Source of the DNA: Stenogyne calaminthoides | Taxonomy: Eukaryota; Streptophyta; Magnoliopsida; Lamiales; Lamiaceae | DNA: 64,000 nucleotides | Assembly (NCBI GenBank): GCA_037126765.1 | Contig: JBBCBC010000007.1 | Location: 22,825,667 to 22,889,666, forward strand | Reading direction: 5' to 3' | In this document: one piece after another, positions 1 through 10,676 of the stretch | How positions within the stretch are numbered: the stretch's first letter is position 1 | How the letters are laid out: every line of letters starts with the position of its first letter | Position numbers and translations under genes: made by a program | The notes under the pieces: model-generated | Told to the model about the DNA's origin: nothing | Seen by the model: only the letters and a program-made list of their open reading frames with translations | Databases searched by the model: none

Positions 1-249
1 TTCTGATGTTCAGTAGAGTAGGATATATGTTGTATCATGTACTTATGATTTCCTTATTAATGAAACTCTGCTGATGTTTTTTACTCTGAAAAGATAACAT
101 CTCATTATCTTACTAATTGTTTTGATGGTTGCTACTTACTTGTTCTTACTGGCTATAGAAATTGAAACCTGAGTAGATGATAGGTTTATTTATGTTGTGT
201 TCGCAAGCTTGTAACAAGATGATTTTGACATCATCAAAAAGGGGGAAAT
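1..249 (+). mobile_element. 3' end of internal region of a forward family-A Copia element, with polypurine tract
   Basis: Non-coding tail of a Copia element whose body lies left of the window. It ends in a polypurine tract at about 236-249 (five A, five G, then AAAT) immediately before an LTR starting TGTTGGGAGATG. The same tract and LTR start occur, reversed, in the complete A element at 32365-32380, so this is the same family on the other strand. No open frame is visible. The tract would prime plus-strand DNA synthesis. Confidence 0.8.
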
Positions 250-2041
250 TGTTGGGAGATGAATTTAATAAAGATTTTGATTAGATCCCAAAACCCCTGA
301 GTATGACATGTATCAGGACATCTTGGTAGTATATGATCAGGTTTCAATAGATATTAAGACTCAGAATTATTTGCACTCTGTATAGTCAGCAGATATAGAT
401 CAGGGAGAAATAGGTTTGTTTTGATTTTGCTGAAGAACTCAGATGTTCCTGAGTAGCTCAGAAGACTCCTGAAGACCAAAGCCCCTGAACAAAAAGAGTC
501 CTGAAGACTGAAGATCCTGAAGACCAAAAGATCCTAAATAATATTTTGTACTGACCCAGAAAGACCCTGAACAAACTACTTCAAGTTAAATTATGTTTTG
601 TTCATTCTTAGTACAAACAAACAGAATGTTATACATTCGTGGACATTAAGGAACATATCAGCTCAGTATGGTTGACCTAAATAGAGCCGTTTTGTTTGTC
701 TCTGTTCAAAGGACGAATTCGACCAATGAGGAGGCGACAACAACGTACTACACTGACACTAAAAGCGACATATCTCTGAAGAAATGTCAGGGCTGATATC
801 TTCCAGTTCACAGAAGTTGGTGATTGGCACGTGGTTGCATAAATACATGCAAGGGTGCGTCAAAACCCTAGAAATAACCGTTCATCAATAACCAAAAGAG
901 AAAACCCTTGATGCTATCTCTTCCAACGGATAGTTTTTCAGGAGTGACCTTTAAGAGAGTTGCCTATAAATACCAGTGACCTTCACCATTGCAAGGTTAT
1001 GGGAAATCAAGCAACTCCATAGCTCATTCGTATTCTTACATTTGAAGCACTTTAAAACCCTAAGATTTTCCAAGTGTTTCACATTGAAGAGAGCTCATTT
1101 TACTAAGCCTAGAATTATTAAGTATCCAAAGCTTAGCAAGAGATATCCTAGCCTTTGAATTTGTTCATATTATAAAAGGATATCTCACCTTAGTTGGAAA
1201 CCAACCAAACCCCAAACCCTATTGCTAGGTAGTTTGAGTGTGTGATTGTTGGAGAGTGAGAGTTGTAAAGAGTTAGTAAGCTGCAGTTGAGTTCAGCCTG
1301 AAAACTCTAGAGGAGAAGTAAGTAAGTTGTTTGAGACAGTCTAAAAGCTTGTGTGTGTTTGAGTTAGTAAGCTGCAGTAGTTCAGCCTGAAAACTCTTAG
1401 AAGAAAGTTAGTAAGCTGCTGAGTTCAGTCTGAAAGCTTGAAGAAGTAGTAGTAGTGAGTTAAGGAATTTCTGTGAGGATCAGAGAGAGTGGAAGTAGGA
1501 GCTTTGCCTCTGAACCACTATAATTTGCTGTGTTATTTGCTTTCTGCTTTGCATCATAACTATTGCATATTTTCACTAAAAAGCACCGAAGTTTTTTCGA
1601 TATTTGATTGGAATCAATCCACCGAGTTTGCATTGAATTGATCACGCCTTTAACTAATGATTTACTAAGGAAAAGATTTTCAGCAAGATAAAACGAGTAT
1701 AAACCTAAGGCCTACACATTCCGCACACTAGATAAGCTAGTATAGATAGTTGTCAAACTGACCTAACTCTCCTGAGTAGTCAGTAAGATAGTTGTCTACT
1801 CCAAGTTTATTTGGACTCTATTTTTAAAAGTTCAGATCGGTTGGAAATTAATATAAGGTTACCGAAAAGCTACTCAAGATCATTGTCTCAAAGAGACTTT
1901 GACTCGTGGAAATTTGTGCTTCTCGTATTATTTCTCGGGACATCGACCATCGATTTCGATTTTGTGAAAAGTTTGAAAAAATCATCGAACACGCGTGTAT
2001 TCCCCCATACACGTGTAAGACTTCGTTTACATTAGGGAACA
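250..2041 (+). repeat. Family-A LTR (3' LTR of the forward element)
   Basis: This starts TGTTGGGAGATG after the polypurine tract and ends near GGGAACA. It matches the reverse complement of the LTRs at 30464-32365 and 41777-43718. A TATA box (TATAAATA) lies at about 965-972. Downstream are degenerate repeats built on 'gagttagtaagctg' and 'tcagcctgaaaactct'. The last 200 bases are strongly altered compared with the second copy (see the CAG/CTG finding). The LTR would provide promoter and polyadenylation functions. Confidence 0.8.
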
Positions 2042-2410
2042 GAGCTCTGCGATCTTGTGCCATATGGTTCAATTTTTCGCAGCTTGTATGATCCACCCCG
2101 AACTTTGGTTTTTCGAGACCCGGTTTCTTGCCCTTGTCTTCATTTGGCCTTTTTCTTTTCTTTGATGGTTCTTTAGGTTCCATCAAGTTTGCCTTTGCTG
2201 CTATCGAGACTCGGTTCAACTTGCTTTCCATTTTATGATTGTCTTCTTCAATGTGGAGTTTGACGATCAAGTTTTCTAAGGACATTTCCTTTCGCTTGTT
2301 TTTGAGATAACTCTTGAACTCCCTCCAACAAGTGGGTAACTTCTCAATTACAACAACTACTTGGAAAGCGTCCAGAGGGACCATACCTTCTGCAAGGATA
2401 TCATGTAGGA
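2042..2410 (-). pseudogene. Duplicated fragment of Copia gag (family D)
   Basis: Minus-strand reading gives the same Copia gag segment as at 3967-4336: LPTCWREFKSYLKNK, then ENLIVKLHIEEDNH, then a lysine-rich stretch and a broken zinc knuckle (the first Cys is lost; CEKLNHMAQD remains). It is cut off at 2410 by the duplication join and at 2041 by the LTR. The apparent continuation of the frame into 1848-2041 is LTR read-through, not gag. Not functional. Confidence 0.75.
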
Positions 2411-3966
2411 TGAACAAAAAGAGTCCTGAAGACTGAAGATCCTGAAGACCAAAAGATCCTGAATAATATTTTGTACTGACCCAGAAAGACCCTGAACAAA
2501 CTACTTCAAGTTAAATTATGTTTTGTTCATTCTTAGTACAAACAAACAGAATGTTATACATTCGTGGACATTAAGGAACATATCAGCTCAGTATGGTTGA
2601 CCTAAATAGAGCGGTTTTGTTTGTCTCTGTTCAAAGGACGAATTCGACCAATGAGGAGGCGACAACAACGTACTACACTGACACTAAAAGCGACATATCT
2701 CTGAAGAAATGTCAGGGCTGATATCTTCCAGTTCACAGAAGTTGGTGATTGGCACGTGGTTGCATAAATACATGCAAGGGAAAAGCGCCAAAACCCTAGA
2801 AATAACTGTTCATCAATAACCAAAAGAGAAAACCCTTGATGCTATCTCTTCTAACAGATAGTTTTTCAGGAGTGACCTTTAAGAGAGTTGCCTATAAATA
2901 CCAGTGACCTTCACCATTGCAAGGTTATGGGAAATCAAGCAACTCCATAGCTCATTCGTATTCTTACATTTGAAGCACTTTAAAACCCTAAGATTTTCCA
3001 AGTGTTTCACATTGAAGAGAGCTCATTTTACTAAGCCTAGAATTATTAAGTATCCAAAGCTTAGCAAGAGATATCCTAGCCTTTGAATTTGTTCATATTA
3101 TAAAAGGATATATCACCTTAGTTGGAAACCAACCAAACCCCAAACCCTATTGCTAGGTAGTTTGAGTGTGTGATTGTTGGAGAGTGAGAGTTGTAAAGAG
3201 TTAGTAAGCTGCAGTTGAGTTCAGCCTGAAAACTCTAGAGGAGAAGTAAGTAAGTTGTTTGAGACAGTCTAAAAGCTTGTGTGTGTTTGAGTTAGTAAGC
3301 TGCAGTAGTTCAGCCTGAAAACTCTTAGAAGAAAGTTAGTAAGCTGCTGAGTTCAGTCTGAAAGCTTGAAGAAGTAGTAGTAGTGAGTTAAGGAATTTCT
3401 GTGAGGATCAGAGAGAGTGGACGTAGGAGCTTTGCCTCTGAACCACTATAATTTGCTGTGTTATTTGCTTTCTGCTTTGCATCATAACTATTGCATATTT
3501 TCACTAAAAGCACTGAGTTTTCTGATATTCAGTTGGAATCAATCCACCGAGTTTGCATTGAATTGATCACAGCCTTAACTAATGATTTACTAAGGAAAAG
3601 ATTTTCAGCAAGATAAAACGAGTATAAACCTAAGGCCTACACATTCCGCACACTAGATAAGCTAGTATAGATAGTTGTCAAACTGACCTAACTCTCCTGA
3701 GTAGTCAGTAAGATAGTTGTCTACTCCAAGTTTATTTGGACTCTATTTTTAAAAGTTCAGATCAGTTGGGCTAATATGAAGCTACTGAAAGCTACTCAGT
3801 ATCATTGTCTCAGTAGACTTTGACTCAGGGAAATTTGTGCTTCGTATTATTTCTCGGGACATCCCCGACCTAATCGATTTCGCTTTTGTGAAAAGTTTGA
3901 AAAATCACTGAACACGTGTATTCCCCCCCCATACACGTGTAAGACTCGTTTACACCGGGACCAACA
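2411..3966 (+). repeat. Family-A LTR, second copy lacking its first ~236 bases
   Basis: Duplicate of 486-2041. It ends ACCGGGACCAACA at 3966, the canonical LTR end also seen (reversed) at 30464 and 41777. The TATA box is repeated at about 2893-2900. It has no LTR start and no polypurine tract because it arose from the segmental duplication. Confidence 0.8.
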
Positions 3967-4866
3967 GGAGCTCTGCAGTCTTGTGCCATATGGTTCAATT
4001 TTTCGCAGTTGTAACAGTCACCACTGAACTTTGGTTTCCCCGAGACCGGTTTCTTGCCCTTGTCTTCATTTGGCCTTTTTCTTTTCTTTGATGGTTCTTT
4101 AGGTTCCATCAAGTTTTCCTTTGCTGCTATCGAGACTCGGTTCAACTTGCTTTCCATTTTATGATTGTCTTCTTCAATGTGGAGTTTGACGATCAAGTTT
4201 TCTAAGGACATTTCCTTTCGCTTGTTTTTGAGATAACTCTTGAACTCCCTCCAACAAGTGGGTAACTTCTCAATTACAACAACTACTTGGAAAGAATCCA
4301 GAGGGACCATACCTTCTGCAAGGATATCATGTAGGATTAACTGAAATTTTTCAACTTGTTCGACGACAGATTTTCCGTCTATCATCTTGAAGTCCAAATA
4401 TTTAGCTACCACGAACGTTTTAGTTCCGACATCCTCAGTTTTGTACTTTCGTTCCAAAGAGTCCCACAACTTTGGCAGAACGAACCTTGCAATATACATT
4501 GTATAGTGCATCAACTAATCCTCTAAGGATATAGTTACGACATAGAAAATTCCCTTGATTCCATTGATCAAAAGTTATTCACTTGTTCGTGTCCGTGTCG
4601 CTTTCATCGATCACGGGTGGATCCTCCCGAAGGAACAGTGCCAAATGTAACGTTGTAAGGTAGAACAACATTTTTTGTTGCCACCTCTTGAAGTCACTAC
4701 CCGAGAACTTCTCGGGTTTTTCTCTGTAGATCATGAATGATCTAGGTTCTATTTGCATAAAAGGAGGCACAACCATTGAATTTGAGGATTGTCCTCCTTC
4801 CGGTGCAACAGGGGTAGGGGTAGGATTATCAGTACTATTTCAATCATTATTTCCACCCGATGCCAT
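3967..4866 (-). pseudogene. Copia gag polyprotein fragment (family D), interrupted by an A-family LTR
   Basis: Retroelement capsid/nucleocapsid protein. The likely start is an ATG at about 4866 (MASGGNND), followed by an in-frame TGA within a few codons. Then comes a typical gag N-terminus (MQIEPRSFMIYREKPEKFSG, SDFKRWQQKMLFYL), a frameshift around 4514-4579, the UBN2-type core (residues KLWDSLERKYKTED, FQVVVVIEKLPTCWREF), a basic region and a zinc knuckle CYNCEKLNHMAQDC (C-x2-C-x4-H-x4-C). The frame then runs into LTR sequence at 3966, so the rest of gag-pol is separated or lost. Family assignment is firm; lineage within Copia was not determined. Confidence 0.8.
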
Positions 4867-4921
4867 CGTTCAATTCGAATATTTCGTTTTGCGATTGTTG
4901 GGTTTATAGAGCACCCAACGA

Positions 4922-6077
4922 TGGCTTACAATAAGGGAGAAATAATAAAAAATGGAAAAGAAAATGCAGAAAATAAAGAATTACTTTACAATAAGTGAAG
5001 TATTACTTTTCAGTAGAATAAGTATTATTTTTCAGCAGTCCAATCTTCGCACGCACGAACTAATTCTGGATATTCTGCACGAACAACTTCTGGAGGTCTT
5101 CGATCTTTGCAAGTACGAAGCAGCAGCACGAACAAATAGAAAATAAGCAAATATTAGACAAACTCACCAAAGTCGAGTCAAGGTGGAACCTTTTCCCACC
5201 AAACGAAATACGCCTCGGTAGTGCTCTCGATTTTACGTATAGTTTCCAAAATGTGTAAAGCTTCGACGAACTGAATTGGTGCAAGGAGAAGACTGCACTC
5301 TAAAATGATGCAAAAAACTGGGTATGCAGAATGCATGATTTTTAAGCTCAAGTTTCAGAATTTTTTGTGTTCCAAAACCTATGCATGAATGTCCCATTTA
5401 TAGGAGCATGTCCACCCAGTTAGGAGCCTCCTGAATTAATCCTTTCAGGAGTTACAAATTTAATGGAAATTATGGTAGCCTTTGTAATTGAAATGTTACA
5501 ACCTTTCAGGAGAAACAAAAACGTTTATGAACCTGAACATGCCGACGTCCAGGTTCGTCTGAATTCAAATTTAATTTTTTGCAGAGGGCTCATATTATTT
5601 TAGTTGGACCAAGCTCCAAAAAATTAATATAGGCTCCAAGCCCAAGACCAAAGTCCACCCAAAGTCCAATTGCCAACGGCCAACGCGCGCGTGTGGGTTA
5701 TTGAACCCGTTATTAGCCACTATAATTGAATTCTACTAACAAACTCTTACTTATAAGGAGCTGTTAAATGCTCTAATTATTCAAAGTGGGATGTGTTAAT
5801 TCTCAACTAATTCTCCCACATTTCACAACACTATTTAATTCATAAAAAGTATGTTTACGTTTCAACTTCGTAATTTAATTTCTCACTCACCGAAATTCGG
5901 TTTTGAGATTATAAATACTACAGTCATCTACTCCGAGAGTAGATCGACTCTACGATGTTTAATTTCCCAAAAATTAAACTTTAGGCCCTTTATTTAATTT
6001 AATTAAAGACGAGTGTCTCACACCCTCCTAATTACAATTAAATAATATTTTATTGATTTCAAACCAATTTTCCAACA
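4922..6077 (-). repeat. Probable 5' LTR of family-D Copia
   Basis: Reading the minus strand, a TGTTGGAAAATTGG start lies at 6077 and the gag start lies ~1.2 kb away, as expected for a 5' LTR. A TATA-like ATTTATAATC lies near 5905-5925. The inner boundary is inferred from a CA followed by TTGGGTGCTCT, which could be a decayed primer site. No canonical TGGTATCAGAGC is present, so the inner end is uncertain. No protein gene is visible across this stretch. Confidence 0.4.
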
Positions 6078-6291
6078 ATGTTTTATTCCCATTTTTGGAT
6101 TAACCAATCCCAAGTGGAAGATGAAACAAAATATGATCTCCTCAATGCAATATTATTTTTTTGTTATCTTTTTTTATTTTAATCCAATTAATTATAAGGG
6201 CAATTATGACATTTGTATCAATATTCCATATAATCCTTCAATCCAAACACAAACATCAGATTATTATGTTAGTAAAAAAACCCCTAAAGGT

Positions 6292-6545
6292 TGGCCTAGT
6301 GGTGTAGACTTGAGACTTATTAGTATACTTCTATTTAGGTCTCAGCGTAGTTATCTCTTGAGATGGACCGATCCACACAGTTGAAGTGGGGATCTCGCTA
6401 ATGGACGGTGAGTTCTGGTCCTCGGGATTAGCCGGTCTGTGGCCAGTCCATACAATCAAAATGGGACACCCGCTAGTGGGCGATGACTTCTGATCCTTCA
6501 CATTTGCCGATCTTTCGACCAAATACCAAATTATTAAAAAAAAAA
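6292..6545 (+). repeat. SINE-like repeat with duplicated body and A-rich tail
   Basis: It begins GGTTGGCCTAGTGG, resembling a tRNA A-box (TGGCCTAGTGG), and ends in a run of A at about 6534-6543. The body holds two diverged ~75-bp direct copies (near 6367 and 6440) sharing the pattern ATCTCGCTAATGG / ACACCCGCTAGTGG. No clear B-box, so SINE origin is an inference. The rest of 6078-7173 shows only AT-rich non-coding sequence. Confidence 0.35.
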
Positions 6546-7173
6546 TTATGTTAGCACCAAAAAGGTACAATCACACAATTTAAACATATGTATTAATTTC
6601 AACAATCATGTCCAAACAATACAATCCTACTAAATTATATTACAATTAATTCATCACGTCCCATGAAATGAGCCCTTATTTTAAAATAATACTTTCAAAC
6701 ATAAAAAGTATCACCATGGATAAAAGTATCACCATCTGATCACCTGAAAGCTACGCTTTAGTGAATTTAATTGAGTAGGGCATTATTGTTTCATTTCATG
6801 TATCCCAACTTGAACCGAAGAGGTGCTCAAAACAAAGCAAAAAGGCACCATGATATGTTGAGATATAGAGTATTATTGCCAAGTGAATATCGAGAATCCA
6901 TTTTGGAACGTAAGGACATATTTTAATTAGCTCAGATGTTGGACCCCACCATTTTATAAGAAGGGACGACAATATATTTGTATGAAACTCAGGTCAGATC
7001 TCTTGAAATCTTGTTTGACTTGGTGTTTCTTTAACTTTTAGATTATTTAAATATCAAGAAATCCTCTTTATTTATTTTAGAGTGAACGACTTTCTAAATA
7101 TAGGCGGGTATGTACTCTTTAGACCTTCTATAGTTCTATTTAATGTATAATATTCAAAGTTCCGCAATAATTT

Positions 7174-7369
7174 TGTTATGACCCTGGATGGACCCAAATT
7201 CACGCGTTGGTATGATATTGTCCGTTTTGGGTCAAATTCGCACGAATTTATTTTTGGGCATCTCCCAAAAGGCCTCACACCAATGGAGAATTGGAGATAG
7301 TGTTCATCCTAATAAACCCCATGATCCTCCCATATTGTTTTGATTTGAGATATTTTTTGAACCCCAACA
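7174..7369 (-). repeat. TRIM 3' LTR
   Basis: 196 bp, starting TGTTATGACC and ending ACCCCAACA on the plus strand. It is a direct copy of 7544-7731 with an extra ~8 bases (GAATTGGA) near 7288. To its right lies CCTCCCTTC, which on the minus strand is the purine-rich tract preceding a 3' LTR. Confidence 0.9.
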
Positions 7370-7528
7370 AACCTCCCTTCAAACAAAGACCACCGAGCCT
7401 CCTCTCAAATGACCCGCTCTATCTAGGTCAACACCGCCTAGTCCATAGAGACTACCATTTTTTTACCAAGGCTTCACCGTCTTATTTGTTTAACACCGGA
7501 CTACTCCACATCATTTCGCCTGGGACCA

Positions 7529-7542
7529 TGGCTCTGATACCA
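7529..7542 (-). other. TRIM primer binding site, initiator tRNA-Met type
   Basis: Minus-strand TGGTATCAGAGCCA, complementary to the 3' end of initiator tRNA-Met, one base from the 5' LTR. This fixes the element's orientation as minus. Confidence 0.92.
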
Positions 7543-7543
7543 C

Positions 7544-7731
7544 TGTTATGACCCTGGATGTACCCAAATCCCCGCATTGGTATGATATTGTCGGCTTTGG
7601 GCCAAGCGCGCACGGATTTGTTTTTTGGCATCTCCCAAAAGGCCTCACACCAATGGAGATAGTGTTCATCCTTGTAAACCCCATGATCCTCTCATATTAT
7701 TTAGATGTGGGATATATTTTGAACCCCAACA
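7544..7731 (-). repeat. TRIM 5' LTR
   Basis: 188 bp, the same ends as the 3' LTR (TGTTATGACC ... ACCCCAACA on plus), directly followed by the AATTT target duplication. It differs from its partner at a moderate number of positions, so the insertion is not recent. Confidence 0.9.
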
Positions 7732-7868
7732 AATTTAAATAATGTACAGTTGTCATTATAATAATATGTAAATTCCTTTCCAAAAAAAAAAAATACTATG
7801 TAAATTCAGTCATTTTAATAATCACAAAGTCTCTTGTAAAATTTATTTATACTATAAAATAGAAGTGG

Positions 7869-7935
7869 AATAACTTAAGTGGATAGAGCACCATTACCTA
7901 GGCCGTGAGTTCATAGATTCGAGTCACTATTTATC
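7869..7935 (+). repeat. tRNA-like remnant (tRNA pseudogene or SINE head)
   Basis: AACTTAAGTGGATAGAGCAC resembles a tRNA D-arm/A-box, and GATTCGAGTCAC about 30 bases later resembles a B-box. The acceptor stem does not pair, and an AT-rich tail follows, so this is not a functional tRNA gene. A SINE head or decayed tRNA are equally possible. Confidence 0.35.
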
Positions 7936-8565
7936 CGACTAAATAAAATAGATATCATTATATTTATAAATTAATATAATTACTCTTATAAATTAATAGC
8001 TATCATTTTATAAATGTAATGATATCGATTGATACGTATTATGGTGTCAATTTTATAAGTGCAATGACATAAATTTCATACTATAAACCTTGTTCATAAG
8101 AAACATTGCTCTTTAATAATTATAGGGTGGAAAATCTTATTACATGATATCTATATGCGAATGCAACACACAATTCTCCCGTTATTACTTTGATGGAACA
8201 CCACTTGTGTGAGAAATTGAATTTCTGCTAAACAATTTTTATACCCCTTTCAATGCCCACTCATTCCGTCTAGCGAAGTTTGGATCGAAAGATTCATGTG
8301 GTGTCTGAAACGATCCACCACAAATTTTTTTGGGAATGGCTTTAAGAATAGAGACATATTTATGTAAGACGATCTCACAGAGCACGGTTAGATAAAGCAT
8401 AATTTTGGGTATGGTGTTTTAACATTCTAGAAGGGTGGATATTGATTTGTGCTAATTTATATCACGTCTCATACAAATTTTTGTCTAAATAAAATATCAT
8501 ATCCTACAAAGTAACTTTGAGTCTCTTATGTTTGCTTGTTACTTGGGGCCCGTCGGGCTTAATTT

Positions 8566-8890
8566 ATAGTCCATTCGTCCCAAATTAAGTTGAACATTTG
8601 CATAAAGGTACATCACAATAATTAGATTGAACATTTCCTAAAGTGACAATATTAGCTCAATCAATTTAAACTATCGATCCCCTCCAAATATTTCAATATT
8701 ACACTACATGTTATTACTTTTCTCATACTAGAAACAATTTTATCTCTTTTTATTTACACCACACATCATTATATTACCATTTAACTCTCATAAAAAAACA
8801 ACTTTATCAGGTATACTATTAATAGACAATTAACACATTAAACTCCGTGCAAACAATAAATATTCAGTATATTATGGGACAGAGGGAGTA
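8566..8890. mobile_element. Stowaway-like MITE
   Basis: The right end reads ATGGGACAGAGGGAGTA, the classic Stowaway (Tc1/mariner-type) terminus. The left end TAGTCCATTCGTCCCAAATT is its decayed inverted copy. About 325 bp, AT-rich, no ORF. TA flanks fit the family's target duplication. It would have been moved by a mariner-type transposase elsewhere. Confidence 0.65.
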
Positions 8891-9166
8891 TTAAACATCT
8901 TATAAGCTCTAACAACTTATAAATTATTTTAGCAGTTTATAAAATATAATGTTTTGAACATCTTATATAGTGTTTGACTAATTAATGGTATAACTATTTA
9001 GATAATTTTAAATAATTTTTTTAATTTTAAATTTTAATATAAAATAATTTTTTTATTTTTTATGTTGAGGTAGTGGTGAGTTGGTGGTTGGTAGAAGGGT
9101 TGGGTGTGGTTAAGAAAATAAATTTAAATATCTCAATTTATTTATTAGAGATTATAAGATGTTTAA
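8891..9166. mobile_element. MITE with 22-bp inverted repeats and TTAA ends
   Basis: TTAAACATCTTATAAGCTCT at 8891 is mirrored by AGAGATTATAAGATGTTTAA ending at 9166. Both ends are bounded by TTAA. 276 bp, no ORF. TTAA or TTA/TAA duplication would fit piggyBac-like or PIF/Harbinger-like origin; the palindromic TTAA prevents choosing. It abuts the Stowaway end with no spacer. Confidence 0.6.
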
Positions 9167-9945
9167 AATAATATTATGTGTTGTTATTAATGACATCTAT
9201 AACTGCAAAGAATTTAGAAGATATGATGTGGCAAGTGATGTGGCAAAGTCATATGTATACCTTTATTTCAAATATCTCAAATCTCATTAATTTTGAGCGT
9301 TGATTGATCTCAGCAGTTGATCTTGCCTACCATTTCCTATAAATTTCAATACTTTTTTTTTATCATTTTTCAATTCTCATTTAAAGTCCTAATCATATTT
9401 TCATTTATCATCGACTATATGCATAATTCAGTTTTCATATTTTATTTTATGTTTCATATGTACTGGTGGCTACATTTCTTGATTTGTATAGATCATTAAA
9501 AAATTTATATTTCGTTGTTGTTGTTTTTTTTTTTTTTTTGCAGATCATTCTTATTATGACTATGAAGAAAATTATGTGCAAATGAGAAGAAGTGTAGATG
9601 TTTCATTGGATAAATAGTACACCAAGAGAGAAGTTTCTCTCAAGGTTCTATGTGCTCTCCCTAGCATTATTAACAAGGAATCGAAAGATTTATGTAAGAT
9701 CTCAGCTTAACATTTGTTCTCCGCCTTAAAGGCAATCGAATTCAATCTCAAACAGATGGAAGAGAGTGAATCTTCCACATAAAACTAGCTAAGGCAGTGT
9801 CTTTCAAAAGTCAAGACATAAGAACATGGTTCGACTGAAAGTTTGGATCTAATGTCAACTTGAAGGAACATATGGGTTTAATGGCTATGGTATTTGTTAA
9901 AATATATACTCACGACGACAAGTACAAGAGTTTTACAGGGATAAT
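9167..9945. other. AT-rich stretch, nothing recognised
   Basis: No coding frame of note and no clear repeat structure. It contains a GATGTGGCAAG / GATGTGGCAAAG near-repeat at about 9225-9250 and poly-T runs near 9350 and 9520. Confidence 0.5.
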
Positions 9946-10119
9946 CACTAGCTATAAAAGAACATAATTTATCGCTAATACAACGATGAAATATTTTAAT
10001 TTCGTCGCAAACATTAAATCTTGAAATTTAGCAATGAAATTTTCTAATTCGCCGCTAAAATGTTGATTTTAGTGATGAAATTTAATTTTGTTGTTAAATT
10101 TTTGTTGCTATTTCCTCAT
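9946..10119. mobile_element. Left part of a CACTA-like miniature element, split by element E
   Basis: It starts CACTAGCTATAAAAG and contains alternating sub-terminal motifs of the TCGTCGCAAA / TAGCAATGAAA type. The other end, TTTTCTTGTAGTG, lies beyond the E insertion at 28928-28940. Rejoined at the CTCAT target duplication the element is only about 186 bp, so it is non-autonomous. Flanking triplets are AAT and ACT, an imperfect 3-bp duplication, so the left boundary is less sure than the right one. Confidence 0.5.
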
Positions 10120-10676
10120 TGTTGTAACCTGAAAGTAAAAGTAATTCCCGGACAACAAGTAAATGATAAATGTAAAGAACAAGGGATTTGTTGACCCAGT
10201 TCTTCAAGAATGACTACATCTAGGGGCATGCCAAGCCAGGATATTTCACTATGAGTTTTTTACATATTTTTGTGCTGCTTTTTCTCTTGGGGTTTGTCCC
10301 CTATTTATAATAATCACAAGATACAAAGATAAAAACCCTAATGGGCCTCTAAATGGGCCCTACAAAACGGTAAATACAAGATACAGTGAATCTTCGTCTT
10401 GATACTCCTGCCGACCTCACCTACGGAACGACCGTCAGGGACGTCGTCCGATCAGGCGAGCTCGACTTGTCTTCGTTCCGCATTGGCCGACCTCGCCTGG
10501 AAGCGACCTCGGGGGAGGCTGCTCGCCCTGGCGAGCTCGACTCATCTTCTTCCTTGTTCTGCTGCCAGGTCGCCCTATGTGGGCTGACCTCGGCTCTTCG
10601 TACTTTACTACTAAACCATGTTGCCACATCATCCATATTCGCCATGTGGTCGCTGGCCGATCACACGGCTACAACA
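10120..10676 (-). repeat. Element E 3' LTR
   Basis: TGTTGTAACC ... GGCTACAACA on plus. It matches 28353-28923 throughout; the latter has an extra AATAACGAATTAAATGAT-type insertion near 28396. A TATA box on the minus strand (ATTATAAATAGGGG) lies at about 10298-10312. The small frames across the GC-rich part (10386-10750) recur in both LTRs and are not genes. Confidence 0.9.

Larger units (their letters stand above)
486..4336. repeat. Tandem duplication, two ~1.93-kb units spanning an LTR/gag junction
   Basis: Unit 1 is 486-2410 and unit 2 is 2411-4336, an offset of about 1925 bases. Each contains the A-family LTR from about its 237th base to its end, followed by about 370 bases of a reverse Copia gag. 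The join is visible: unit 1 ends CATGTAGGA and then resumes at TGAACAAAAAG inside the LTR, whereas unit 2 runs on into the rest of gag. Hence this is a direct segmental duplication and not two independent insertions. The copies are nearly identical from 486 to about 1825, then diverge in a patch. Confidence 0.85.
7174..7731 (-). mobile_element. Complete TRIM (terminal-repeat retrotransposon in miniature)
   Basis: A 558-bp element with two direct LTRs, no coding capacity, a primer site, a polypurine tract and a perfect 5-bp target duplication AATTT (7169-7173 and 7732-7736). On the minus strand the LTR runs TGTTGGGGTTC to GGTCATAACA. Being non-autonomous, it would need proteins of another LTR element, plausibly a Copia using the same tRNA primer. 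Repeats of this sequence type (CCAATGG...AAGGCCTCACACC) are, as far as I recall, widespread in plants. Confidence 0.9.

Noticed and set aside
1848..2041. Continuation of gag beyond the zinc knuckle
   Set aside because: This part of the frame reads through A-family LTR sequence.
976..3086. Identical 60-codon frames at 976-1158 and 2904-3086 as a duplicated small gene
   Set aside because: They begin at a non-ATG codon, lie in LTR sequence just after the TATA box, and are identical because of the tandem duplication.
7869..7935. Functional tRNA gene
   Set aside because: A- and B-box-like parts exist but the acceptor stem does not pair and the anticodon arm is not evident.
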